A stretch of 9,929 nucleotides of DNA from an uncultured Alphaproteobacteria bacterium (GTDB lineage Bacteria; Pseudomonadota; Alphaproteobacteria; Puniceispirillales; Puniceispirillaceae), in NCBI GenBank assembly GCA_913031555.1, contig CAJWDO010000043.1:1-9929 (forward strand), read 5' to 3'. The position numbers and the translations under genes are program-made. This document shows, piece after piece, positions 1 through 6,486 of the stretch. Position 1 is the stretch's first letter, and each line of letters starts with the position of its first letter. Below the pieces are notes generated by a model. It had not been told where the DNA came from, ran no database searches, and was given only the letters and a program-made list of their open reading frames with translations.

Positions 1-40
1 CTTGCGAAATGCAATAATTGGGCAATATGAAAGTAATATC

Positions 41-83
41 AGGACAATTGACCGCAACCGATATCGTCCCTGCATATTGTCCT
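41..83. promoter_or_regulatory. Nested inverted repeat in the leader of the first gene (possible operator)
   Basis: The arms AGGACAAT (41-48) and ATTGTCCT (76-83) are perfect reverse complements. An 8-base palindrome, CGATATCG (59-66), sits almost exactly midway between them, with 10 and 9 bases on either side. No T-run follows, so it is not an intrinsic terminator. A weak promoter-like pair overlaps it: TTGACC at 48-53 and CATATT at 73-78, with an over-long 19-base spacer. A repressor or activator site for the reductase gene at 192, or for an unseen gene to the left, is an inference. No known operator consensus was recognised. Confidence 0.3.
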
Positions 84-191
84 TGTCAGCGACGCGCCCA
101 CATGTTGATAAATGACGGAAACACAGCCTGCCATGCCATGCTCCGGCCGGGTGGCGGCTGAACATGAATCTTCAACAGGAATTTCCACATC

Positions 192-1061
192 ATGGCAAAC
201 ATCGCTTTTCTCGGTCTTGGTGTCATGGGCTATCCCATGGCTGGACATATCGCCGCCGCCGGCCATCAGGTAACGGTCTATAACCGCACCGCCGCCAAGG
301 CCGAGGCCTGGATGGCCCAGCATGGTGGAGCGCACGCGCCAACCCCGGCCGCCGCCGCTGCCGGCGCCGATGTTGTGCTGTCCTGTGTTGGCGACGACCC
401 GGATGTCCTTGAGGTCGCGCTCGGGTCCGATGGTGCCATTCCGGCGATGCGTGAGGGCGCCATCTATATCGACAACAGCACCGTCTCTGCCGAGGTGGCG
501 CGCAAGCTGGCATCGGTTGGCGGCGAACGCGGGATCGGCGTTCTCGACGCACCGGTGTCCGGAGGCCAGGCCGGCGCCGAGAATGGCAAGCTGACGGTGA
601 TGGTCGGCGGTGCGCAGACCGATTTCGATTCCGCCCTGCCAGTCATGGAATGCTATGGCGCGCGGGTCGTGCGGATGGGCGAGGCCGGCAGCGGCCAGCT
701 TGCCAAGATGGTCAACCAGATCTGTATTGCCGGGCTTGTACAGGGCCTGTCGGAGGGGCTGAATTTCGCGGCCGAGAGCGGGCTTGATACCGACGCGCTT
801 CTTGAAGCCATTTCAGGCGGCGCGGCGCAGTCCTGGCAGATGGTCAACCGTGGTCACACGATGGTCAGGGACGAATTCGATTTCGGTTTCGCTGTTGACT
901 GGATGCGCAAGGATCTGCGGATCTGCCGTGAAGAAGCGGCGCGCAATGGTGCCCCACTGCCGGTGACCGAAATCGTCGCCGGTTTCTATGACGAGCTGTC
1001 CGAAATGGGCCATGGCCGCGGCGACACCTCGTCGCTGATCCGCCGCCTTCGCAAGGGGTGA
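192..1061 (+). CDS. NAD(P)-dependent oxidoreductase, 3-hydroxyisobutyrate dehydrogenase family
   Basis: This 289-residue protein belongs to the beta-hydroxyacid dehydrogenase family (3-hydroxyisobutyrate dehydrogenase, tartronate semialdehyde reductase, GLYR1-type succinic-semialdehyde/glyoxylate reductases). These are cytoplasmic enzymes that interconvert a hydroxyacid and a semialdehyde with NAD(P). Seen in the sequence: the N-terminal Rossmann loop GLGVMG (residues 8-13), the substrate-binding motif DAPVSGG (119-125), and the catalytic segment GQLAKMVNQ (168-176) with the probable catalytic Lys172. A C-terminal helical domain contains WMRKDL (237-242). Length is normal for the family. The ATG at 192 puts the glycine motif at the usual distance from the N-terminus; an AGGA at 177-180 is the only upstream ribosome site and is rather far, 11 bases away. 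The exact substrate cannot be read from sequence. A LysE-type exporter follows in the same direction after 104 bases, so co-transcription is possible but not shown. Confidence 0.9.
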   Translation: MANIAFLGLGVMGYPMAGHIAAAGHQVTVYNRTAAKAEAWMAQHGGAHAPTPAAAAAGADVVLSCVGDDPDVLEVALGSDGAIPAMREGAIYIDNSTVSAEVARKLASVGGERGIGVLDAPVSGGQAGAENGKLTVMVGGAQTDFDSALPVMECYGARVVRMGEAGSGQLAKMVNQICIAGLVQGLSEGLNFAAESGLDTDALLEAISGGAAQSWQMVNRGHTMVRDEFDFGFAVDWMRKDLRICREEAARNGAPLPVTEIVAGFYDELSEMGHGRGDTSSLIRRLRKG

Positions 1062-1165
1062 GAAAAATCCTTCCCCGAAACCGAGCTATCAGGAACCAGT
1101 TAATCTTTTTGTAACCTGCCGCATGCTAACTTGGCAGAGTTTGAATTGGCTGCTCAGGGTGATCT

Positions 1166-1759
1166 GTGACTGAATTTCTGGCCATGCATGGTGCGCTGAT
1201 TGGCGGTTTGCTCGTCACCTGTATCATTTCCGCGGTTACACCCGGGCCAAACAACTTCATTGTTCTGACCGCGCGGCTGTCCGATACCATGGCGGCTGCG
1301 CTGCGGGTCTATTTTGGCGTCTGCCTCGGCTTTCCCTTCATGGTATTTGTTGTGTCGCTGATCGTCGCCCATTATGGCGAGGCTGTCATCGAGCAGCTGA
1401 CAATCGTCAAATATCTTGGAATCGCCTTTCTGCTCTACCTGTCGATAAAGCTGTTCCTGGCCGCGCCAAGCGATCTGTCCGGGCAGGCTGGCACCGCGCC
1501 CGGGTTCATTTTCGCCTTTATGTTTCAGTGGATGAATCCAAAGGCATGGGCGATGGCGTCCAGCACCACCGTCATTGCCGGGCCGGAGCTGTTTCTGCTG
1601 CCCTCTCTGATTTACCTTATTGTCATATTTCCCTGTGTCGGGGTGTGGTTCTGGTTTGGCGACCTGTTGAAACGCCGCATTCTCGGCACGCCTTATGAGC
1701 GGTATCTGAACCGCTCACTCGCCGTGCTGCTGGCGCTCAGCGTCCTGCTGATGATCTGA
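1166..1759 (+). CDS. LysE/RhtB-family amino-acid exporter
   Basis: This is an inner-membrane protein of 197 residues, the normal size for the LysE/RhtB superfamily, whose characterised members export amino acids such as lysine, homoserine, threonine or leucine. Seen in the sequence: a first hydrophobic helix ending in TPGPNN (residues 25-30), the family's hallmark, and the second conserved loop QWMNPKAW (121-128). There are about six hydrophobic segments, roughly at residues 10-24, 44-68, 80-99, 112-120, 141-165 and 183-197. The GTG at 1166 is chosen as start because an AGGGTG lies just upstream (about 1157-1162) and because it keeps the complete first helix. An internal ATG at 1184 would shorten the N-terminus by six residues. 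The substrate cannot be predicted. The gene ends 28 bases before the stop of the converging gabD, and no terminator hairpin is visible in that gap. Confidence 0.88.
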   Translation: MTEFLAMHGALIGGLLVTCIISAVTPGPNNFIVLTARLSDTMAAALRVYFGVCLGFPFMVFVVSLIVAHYGEAVIEQLTIVKYLGIAFLLYLSIKLFLAAPSDLSGQAGTAPGFIFAFMFQWMNPKAWAMASSTTVIAGPELFLLPSLIYLIVIFPCVGVWFWFGDLLKRRILGTPYERYLNRSLAVLLALSVLLMI

Positions 1760-1787
1760 GGCTGCAATCCACGCCCGCGATCAAGGC

Positions 1788-3239
1788 TTACAGCCCGACG
1801 CAGACGAACTTGATCTCGAGGAATTCGTCGATCCCGTATTTCGACCCCTCGCGGCCAAGGCCGGAGCTTTTCACCCCGCCGAACGGCCCGACCTCGGACG
1901 AGAAGATGCCGGTATTCGCCGACACCATGCCATATTCCAGCGCCTCGCTGACGCGGAACAGCCGGGTCGTGCTGTCGGTGAAGATATAGGCGGCAAGTCC
2001 GAATTCGGTATCATTCGCCATCGCCACGACCTCCTCGTCGGTGGAGAAGCGGAACAGCCCCGATACCGGCCCGAAGGTTTCCTCGCCGAACATCTGCATC
2101 TGCGGCGTCATGCCGGACAGCACGGTTGGCTGGAAGAAGGTGCCGCCAAGATCATGCCGCCCGCCGCCGGTCAGCAACTCCGCGCCCTTGTCCAGCGCGT
2201 CGGCGACATGGCGCTCGATCTTGTCCAGCCCCTGCCGGTCGATGATCGGCCCCTGTTCAACGCCGTCCTCCATGCCGTCGCCGACCTTCATCGCGTCGCT
2301 GGCGGCGACAAGCCGTTTCGCGAATTCATCATAGATGCCGTCCTGAACGAAGATGCGGTTGGCGCAGACACAGGTCTGGCCGGCATTGCGGTATTTCGAG
2401 GCCATGGTGCCGGCAATCGCGGTGTCGATATCGGCGTCGTCAAAGACGATCAGCGGCGCGTTGCCGCCAAGCTCAAGGCTCATTTTCTTCAGGGTGCCGG
2501 CGCTCTGGCGCATTAGAATGCGGCCAACCTCGGTCGAACCGGTGAAGGTCATCTTGCGGATCCGGTCATCCTCGCACATCGTCGATCCGATGGCCGGGGC
2601 GTCCATGCCGGTGACGATGTTGATCACGCCCGCCGGAATGCCCGCCCGGTGGGCCAGTTCGGCCAGTGCCAGCGCCGACAGCGGCGTCTGTTCGGCAGGC
2701 TTCAGGACGCAGGCGCACCCGGCGGCGATGCCCGGCGAGACCTTGCGGGTGATCATCGCAATCGGAAAATTCCACGGGGTGATGGCACCAAACACACCAA
2801 CAGGCTGTTTGAAGGTGAGGAAGCGCTTGTCCGGGATCGGGCTTTCCATGACATCGCCGCAGACCCGCCTGGCCTCTTCGGCGAACCAGTCGATAAAGGT
2901 GGCACCATAGGCAATCTCGCCACGTGCCTCGGCAATCGGCTTGCCCATCTCGGTGGTCAGGATGACCGCCAGATCCTCGGCATTGGCAAGGACCAGCTCA
3001 TACCATCCGCGCATCACCATGGCGCGGTCCTTGGCGGTGCGCGCGGCCCAGGCTGCCTGCGCCGGCACCGCGGCGTCGATGGCGGATGTAACCGCGGCGG
3101 CGTCAAGATCGGCCACCTCGGCTATGACCTTGCCGGTGGCCGGGTTGGTGACGGCAAAGCGCCTGTTCTGCGGTGCCTGCACCCATTCACCATTGATATA
3201 GGAGTCGGTGCGAAGCAGGGTCGGATCGTTCAAGTTCAT
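1788..3239 (-). CDS. gabD: NAD(P)-dependent succinate-semialdehyde dehydrogenase
   Basis: This is a cytoplasmic aldehyde dehydrogenase of 483 residues, matching the length of E. coli GabD. It would oxidise succinate semialdehyde to succinate, the last step of the GABA shunt; glutarate semialdehyde is a known alternative substrate in the family. Seen in order: PWNFP (155-159) with the oxyanion-hole Asn157, the cofactor-binding Lys180 in VLKPAEQTP, the nucleotide-binding FTGSTEVG (232-239), the general base Glu256 in ELGGNAP, the nucleophile Cys290 in GQTCVCANR, and EETFGPV (386-392). Cys292, two residues after the nucleophile, matches the Cys pair that forms a redox-switch disulfide in human SSADH. 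An AAGGAG ten bases upstream of the ATG supports the start. It lies 43 bases downstream of the gamma-carbonic anhydrase gene on the same strand, so the two are probably co-transcribed. No aminotransferase (gabT) is in view, so GABA catabolism is not certain. Confidence 0.9.
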   Translation of the reverse strand: MNLNDPTLLRTDSYINGEWVQAPQNRRFAVTNPATGKVIAEVADLDAAAVTSAIDAAVPAQAAWAARTAKDRAMVMRGWYELVLANAEDLAVILTTEMGKPIAEARGEIAYGATFIDWFAEEARRVCGDVMESPIPDKRFLTFKQPVGVFGAITPWNFPIAMITRKVSPGIAAGCACVLKPAEQTPLSALALAELAHRAGIPAGVINIVTGMDAPAIGSTMCEDDRIRKMTFTGSTEVGRILMRQSAGTLKKMSLELGGNAPLIVFDDADIDTAIAGTMASKYRNAGQTCVCANRIFVQDGIYDEFAKRLVAASDAMKVGDGMEDGVEQGPIIDRQGLDKIERHVADALDKGAELLTGGGRHDLGGTFFQPTVLSGMTPQMQMFGEETFGPVSGLFRFSTDEEVVAMANDTEFGLAAYIFTDSTTRLFRVSEALEYGMVSANTGIFSSEVGPFGGVKSSGLGREGSKYGIDEFLEIKFVCVGL

Positions 3240-3282
3240 GGCTCGGGGGCTCCTTGGTCCGGGCTGTTCCGGAAAGCGAATA

Positions 3283-3900
3283 TCAGTCGCGTGGCGGCAA
3301 CGGGTTGATGTTCAGGGTCTTGAATGGGCCGCCAGCGGCGCCAAGCCGGTGCGCCCGCGCCACCTCGACATAATGCACCGCCGATTTGCGGTTGTTGGCA
3401 AGGTCCTCGTCGCTGAGATCGCGCATCTTGCGGGCCGGGCGTCCGGCCCACAACTCACCCGCCGGGATCACCTTGCCCGGCGTCAGCATCGCGCCCGCGG
3501 CCAGCATGCCGGTCGGCTCGATCACCGCGCCATCCATGACAATCGCCCCCATGCCGACAAATCCACCATCGCCGATGGTACAGGCATGGACCAGCGCGCA
3601 ATGCCCGATGGTGACGTCATTGCCGATGATCGTCGGGAAGGTGCGGCTGTCGATATGGATGCAGCTGTTGTCCTGGATATTGGTGTTCTCGCCGACGGTG
3701 ACATAGTTGTTGTCGCCGCGAATCGTCACATTGTGCCAGACGCTGCTGTTCGCCTCGATTCGCACCGCGCCGACAATGGCGGCGGTCGGCGCGACAAATA
3801 CGGTGCCGTCGATTTCGGGCACAAGATCCATGAAGGGCGCGATATAGGCGCGCCGGATATGCGCCCCTGACGGGCCGTCCTCGGTCATGTCGTAGGTCAT
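3283..3900 (-). CDS. Gamma-carbonic anhydrase-like protein (YrdA/PaaY type, left-handed beta-helix)
   Basis: This 205-residue protein has the hexapeptide-repeat pattern of a left-handed beta-helix from about residue 33 to 150 (for example VFVAPTAAIVGAVRIEANSS). It carries the three metal-ligand histidines of gamma-carbonic anhydrases: His82 in CIHID, and His100 and His105 in GHCALVHA. The RGD at 61-63 and Gln76 in NIQDNS are also family-typical. Characterised relatives are cytoplasmic trimers binding Zn or Fe at subunit interfaces. Some hydrate CO2, whereas others such as YrdA and PaaY are inactive or act as thioesterases, so activity is unproven. The long acidic loop of Methanosarcina Cam is absent, which fits the shorter CamH/YrdA group. 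The start at 3900 is supported by AAGGAG seven bases upstream; a second ATG four codons in is less well placed. It leads a probable two-gene unit with gabD and diverges from sodB. Confidence 0.87.
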   Translation of the reverse strand: MTYDMTEDGPSGAHIRRAYIAPFMDLVPEIDGTVFVAPTAAIVGAVRIEANSSVWHNVTIRGDNNYVTVGENTNIQDNSCIHIDSRTFPTIIGNDVTIGHCALVHACTIGDGGFVGMGAIVMDGAVIEPTGMLAAGAMLTPGKVIPAGELWAGRPARKMRDLSDEDLANNRKSAVHYVEVARAHRLGAAGGPFKTLNINPLPPRD

Positions 3901-3967
3901 GTCGGCGCTCCTTCGGGTGGGGTCTCAGAACAAGACTTACCGTCAACAGGTATCGAATTACAGAGAT

Positions 3968-3992
3968 TTTTCAACTTCATGTTTATTGAAAA
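3968..3992. promoter_or_regulatory. Inverted repeat between gamma-CA gene and sodB (candidate operator/promoter region)
   Basis: TTTTCAA (3968-3974) and TTGAAAA (3986-3992) are perfect inverted repeats separated by 11 bases, in the AT-rich centre of the divergent 143-base gap. Each arm contains TTGAAA reading outward on one strand, so each could act as a -35-like element for one of the divergent genes. Neither has a convincing -10 box at the ideal distance; the nearest candidate for sodB is around 4009-4016. The spacing of the arms would suit a dimeric regulator. It does not match a Fur, Irr or SoxR consensus that I can recall. A regulatory role is inference. Confidence 0.32.
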
Positions 3993-4033
3993 CGCCGGCT
4001 GCTGTACCAAGATACGGAACAACGCAAATTTAC

Positions 4034-4038
4034 GGAGG
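4034..4038 (+). promoter_or_regulatory. Strong ribosome binding site of sodB
   Basis: GGAGG lies five bases before the ATG at 4044. It fixes the sodB start and suggests efficient translation, as expected for an abundant enzyme. Confidence 0.75.
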
Positions 4039-4043
4039 CTGAC

Positions 4044-4643
4044 ATGGCATTCACTCTACCGGACCTGCCCTACGCGCATGATGCGCTGGCAAATCTGGGC
4101 ATGAGCGCGGAGACGCTCGAATATCACCACGACCTGCATCACAATGCCTATGTCGTGAACGGCAGCAAGCTGATTGCCGGCACCGAATGGGAAGGCAAAT
4201 CTCTCGAGGATATTATAACCGGAACCTATGACGCGTCGGCAGTGGCGCAGAACGGGATCTTCAACAACGCCTCACAGCATTGGAACCACAACCAGTTCTG
4301 GGAAATGATGAGTTCCGGCGAATCCGGCATGCCGGGCGAGCTGGAATCGGCGCTGACGGACAGCTTTGGCAGCGTTGATGCCTTCAAGGATGAATTCAAG
4401 GCGGCTGGTGCCGGGCAGTTCGGCTCCGGCTGGTGCTGGCTGGTCAAGGCAGCCGACGGCGCATTGAAGGTCACCAAGACCGAGAATGGTGTGAACCCGC
4501 TCTGCTTTGGCCAGACGGCGCTTCTTGGCTGCGATGTGTGGGAACATTCCTACTATATCGATTTCCGTAACAAGCGGCCGGACTACCTTGCCAATTTCCT
4601 CGACCGGCTGGTCAATTGGGAAAATGTGGCTTCGCGCCTTTAG
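4044..4643 (+). CDS. sodB: Superoxide dismutase, iron type
   Basis: This 199-residue enzyme dismutates superoxide to oxygen and hydrogen peroxide in the cytoplasm; no signal peptide is present. All four metal ligands are visible: His28 in EYHHDLHH, His82 in QHWNHNQFW, and Asp164 and His168 in GCDVWEHSYYIDF. Metal preference is read from the second-sphere glutamine. Gln78 in the NNASQ segment occupies the iron-SOD position, and the place where Mn enzymes carry Gln (ahead of NPL, near residue 149) lacks one, so iron is the better call; cambialistic use cannot be excluded. FGSGWCWLV (126-134) and the C-terminal NWENVASRL are also family-typical. The gene has its own ribosome site and its own terminator, so it is probably monocistronic. 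It diverges from the gamma-carbonic anhydrase gene. Confidence 0.96.
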   Translation: MAFTLPDLPYAHDALANLGMSAETLEYHHDLHHNAYVVNGSKLIAGTEWEGKSLEDIITGTYDASAVAQNGIFNNASQHWNHNQFWEMMSSGESGMPGELESALTDSFGSVDAFKDEFKAAGAGQFGSGWCWLVKAADGALKVTKTENGVNPLCFGQTALLGCDVWEHSYYIDFRNKRPDYLANFLDRLVNWENVASRL

Positions 4644-4664
4644 AGACGAAAAATTTACCTTTCA

Positions 4665-4697
4665 GCCCCGCCCGGCCCCGGCCTGGCGGGGTTTTTT
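4665..4697 (+). terminator. Rho-independent terminator of sodB
   Basis: CCCCGCC (4666-4672) pairs perfectly with GGCGGGG (4685-4691) around a 12-base GC-rich loop that can fold further (GGCC at 4674-4677 and 4680-4683). Six T residues follow (4692-4697). It starts 22 bases after the sodB stop. This is the clearest terminator in the window. Confidence 0.92.
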
Positions 4698-4751
4698 GTC
4701 TGTGCCGCATTTAAACCCCAAACGCGCCACATTGAGATACTTAATCGGCGT

Positions 4752-4757
4752 TATAAC
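4752..4757 (+). promoter_or_regulatory. Possible -10 element for the small gene at 4807
   Basis: TATAAC matches five of six bases of the sigma-70 -10 hexamer and lies between the sodB terminator and the small gene. The best TTGACA-like box upstream (TTGAGA at 4732-4737) is only 14 bases away, closer than ideal. The call rests mainly on position: the strong terminator just upstream means this gene would need its own promoter. Confidence 0.25.
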
Positions 4758-4806
4758 CAAACAAGTTTGAGGCCTTCTCCACCCATGACATGAAAGGATT
4801 TCAGCC

Positions 4807-5034
4807 ATGGCAGCAGCCGCTATCTTGTTTCTACTCGGCGTCGGTTTATACAACAGCGACGGCATGTCCGAGTTCCGCGACCACAGCAACCACAATGCGA
4901 AATACGTTTTTGCCTATGTGAAGGACTGCGAGAGTGGCCTTCGCGATTCGGGATATGCCTATGCGCCGTCGGGGAGTCTTGTCCTGAAGCAGGTCAATCG
5001 CGACGGCACCGTCGGCGAGGCCTGCGCCGAATAG
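4807..5034 (+). CDS. Small protein of unknown function with hydrophobic N-terminus
   Basis: A 75-residue protein that I do not recognise. Residues 2-15 are hydrophobic (AAAAILFLLGVGLY) and could be a short membrane anchor or an atypical signal sequence lacking a positively charged start. The rest is polar and contains two cysteines, Cys41 and Cys73, and aromatic-rich stretches (KYVFAYVKD, GYAYAPSG). An AAAGGA eight bases before the ATG gives a good ribosome site and decides this start over the internal ATG at 4864, which has none. Codon use resembles its neighbours. It stands alone between the sodB terminator and the converging argG, 47 bases before the argG stop. The clean ribosome site favours a real gene, but with no recognised family it remains hypothetical. 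Confidence 0.6.
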   Translation: MAAAAILFLLGVGLYNSDGMSEFRDHSNHNAKYVFAYVKDCESGLRDSGYAYAPSGSLVLKQVNRDGTVGEACAE

Positions 5035-5048
5035 GCTCAAGCCGATTG

Positions 5049-5089
5049 GGGCCAGTCTTAATAGGGCCAGTCTTAATAGGGTCAGTCCT
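5049..5089. repeat. 15-base tandem repeat running into the argG stop codon
   Basis: The unit GGGCCAGTCTTAATA occurs twice in perfect tandem (5049-5063 and 5064-5078). It is followed by a partial third copy, GGGTCAGTCCT (5079-5089), with two substitutions. The third copy contains the argG stop (5082-5084) and its last two codons. Because the period is a multiple of three, each full copy places an in-frame TAA after the argG TGA on the minus strand. It most likely arose by local duplication of the gene end. Confidence 0.85.
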
Positions 5090-6323
5090 GCGAGTCGCCA
5101 TCACCAACCATGCTGTTGACGCGCAGCCGCAGGGCGTTGAGCCGGATGAAACCATGCGCGTCCGCATGATCGTAATCAACCGCGCCTTCCTCGAAGGTGA
5201 CGAGATCGGCATTGTACAGCGAGTTTGGTGATTTTCGGCCTGTCACGATGACATTGCCTTTATAGAGTTTCACCCGCACGACTCCGCGAACGGCATCGCG
5301 GCAGCTGTCGATCGCCGCCTGCAGCATCTCGCGCTCCGGTGCGAACCAGAACCCGTTATAGACCAGCTCGGCATAGCGCGGCATCAACTCGTCCTTCTGA
5401 TGCGCCGCGCCGCGGTCAAGTGTGATCGACTCCATGGCCCGCCGCGCTGTCAGCAGGATGGTGCCACCCGGCGTTTCATAGACACCGCGCGACTTCATCC
5501 CGACAAACCGGTTCTCGACAAGGTCGAGCCGGCCAATGCCATTGGCGCCGCCAAGCTCGTTCAGCCTGGTCAGCAGCTGGGCCGGCGTCATTTTCACACC
5601 GTCGATGGCCACCGGGTCGCCGGCCTCGAACTCAATCTCGATTTCGGTTGGTTGGTCGGGGGCGTCCTCCGGCGATACCGAGCGCGAAAAGATATATTCC
5701 TCAGGTGCCACCCACGGATCTTCCAGAACCTTGCCTTCGGCCGAAATGTGCAGAAGATTCGCATCGACGCTGAAAGGTGCCTCGCCGCGCTTGTCGCGCG
5801 GGATTGGTATCTGGTTCTGTTCGGCATATTCGATCAGCTTTGTGCGCGAGCTGAGATCCCATTCGCGCCACGGCGCGATGACGTGGATATCGGGTTGCAA
5901 CGCATAGTAGGCCAGCTCGAAACGGACCTGGTCATTACCCTTCCCGGTGGCACCATGCGCAACGGCATCGGCGCCGACCGCGCGCGCGATCTCGATCTGC
6001 CTTTTCGCGATCAGCGGACGCGCGATCGAGGTGCCAAGAAGATACATCCCTTCATAGAGCGGGTTGGCCCGGAACATCGGGAACACGTAGTCGCGGACGA
6101 ATTCCTCCCGCAGATCCTCGACGAAGATTTCCTTGATGCCCAGAAGTTCGGCCTTGGCCCGCGCCGGCTCGACCTCTTCACCCTGGCCGATATCGGCGGT
6201 GAAGGTCACCACTTGGGCGTTATAGCGGTCCTGCAGCCAGCGCAGGATGACCGAAGTGTCGAGCCCGCCGGAATAGGCAAGAACGACTTTTTTGACTGAA
6301 TCCTGTTTCATGGCGTTTCTCAT
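5082..6323 (-). CDS. argG: Argininosuccinate synthase
   Basis: This cytoplasmic enzyme joins citrulline and aspartate with ATP to make argininosuccinate, the penultimate step of arginine biosynthesis. The protein has 413 residues, in the normal range. Seen in order: the ATP-pyrophosphatase loop AYSGGLDTS (16-24), TADIGQGEE (42-50), LYEGMYLLGTSIARP (89-103), and the substrate-binding GATGKGNDQVRFE (124-136), then a full-length C-terminal oligomerisation region. The ATG at 6323 has AGGTG seven bases upstream and is preferred; a second ATG at 6311, closer to the usual family start, has only a weak GAGA upstream. No other arginine gene is in view, so argG stands alone here, as is common in alphaproteobacteria. 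It diverges from fhs and converges on the small gene at 4807. Confidence 0.97.
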   Translation of the reverse strand: MRNAMKQDSVKKVVLAYSGGLDTSVILRWLQDRYNAQVVTFTADIGQGEEVEPARAKAELLGIKEIFVEDLREEFVRDYVFPMFRANPLYEGMYLLGTSIARPLIAKRQIEIARAVGADAVAHGATGKGNDQVRFELAYYALQPDIHVIAPWREWDLSSRTKLIEYAEQNQIPIPRDKRGEAPFSVDANLLHISAEGKVLEDPWVAPEEYIFSRSVSPEDAPDQPTEIEIEFEAGDPVAIDGVKMTPAQLLTRLNELGGANGIGRLDLVENRFVGMKSRGVYETPGGTILLTARRAMESITLDRGAAHQKDELMPRYAELVYNGFWFAPEREMLQAAIDSCRDAVRGVVRVKLYKGNVIVTGRKSPNSLYNADLVTFEEGAVDYDHADAHGFIRLNALRLRVNSMVGDGDSQD

Positions 6324-6352
6324 AACGGATCACCTGTGTCCCCGCAACGCAG

Positions 6353-6379
6353 ATTTTATCTGTCGGACAGCACCGGCAA
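6353..6379 (-). promoter_or_regulatory. argG: Possible sigma-70 promoter of argG
   Basis: On the minus strand TTGCCG (6379-6374) and TAAAAT (6358-6353) are separated by 15 bases, slightly short. The -10 box matches five of six consensus bases and the -35 four of six. Transcription would start near 6346, giving a leader of about 20 bases with the AGGTG ribosome site. No arginine-repressor box was recognised. Confidence 0.3.
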
Positions 6380-6486
6380 GGCCGTTCATGGGACGTTTTG
6401 TGGCGATGAGGGCATATTGCGGAAAGGCTTTGGCGGGTAATCCAGCAGACATGGTGCCAGTTCACGATCCCAAAGGATAACAGATC

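Noticed and set aside
27..161. A 44-codon rightward open frame in the leader, with a YCPC segment and further Cys/His residues
   Set aside because: It has no convincing ribosome site, overlaps the nested dyad, and lies in base composition unlike coding sequence nearby. Too short to support as a gene.
1116..1137. CTGCC/GGCAG inverted repeat between the first two genes
   Set aside because: Only five base pairs with a 12-base loop and no T-run. Too weak to call a terminator or operator.
2649..3308. A 219-codon frame on the plus strand opposite gabD
   Set aside because: Antisense shadow of gabD that also crosses its start region. Its His/Arg/Gly-rich translation shows no recognisable domain.
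5400..6299. A 299-codon frame on the plus strand opposite argG
   Set aside because: It lies entirely antisense to an argG with all family motifs. Long antisense frames are expected in GC-rich genes, and the translation looks like no known protein.
6324..6486. A tetrahydrofolate or glycine riboswitch ahead of fhs
   Set aside because: I could not match conserved core segments or pairings of either class by eye, so I do not report one.
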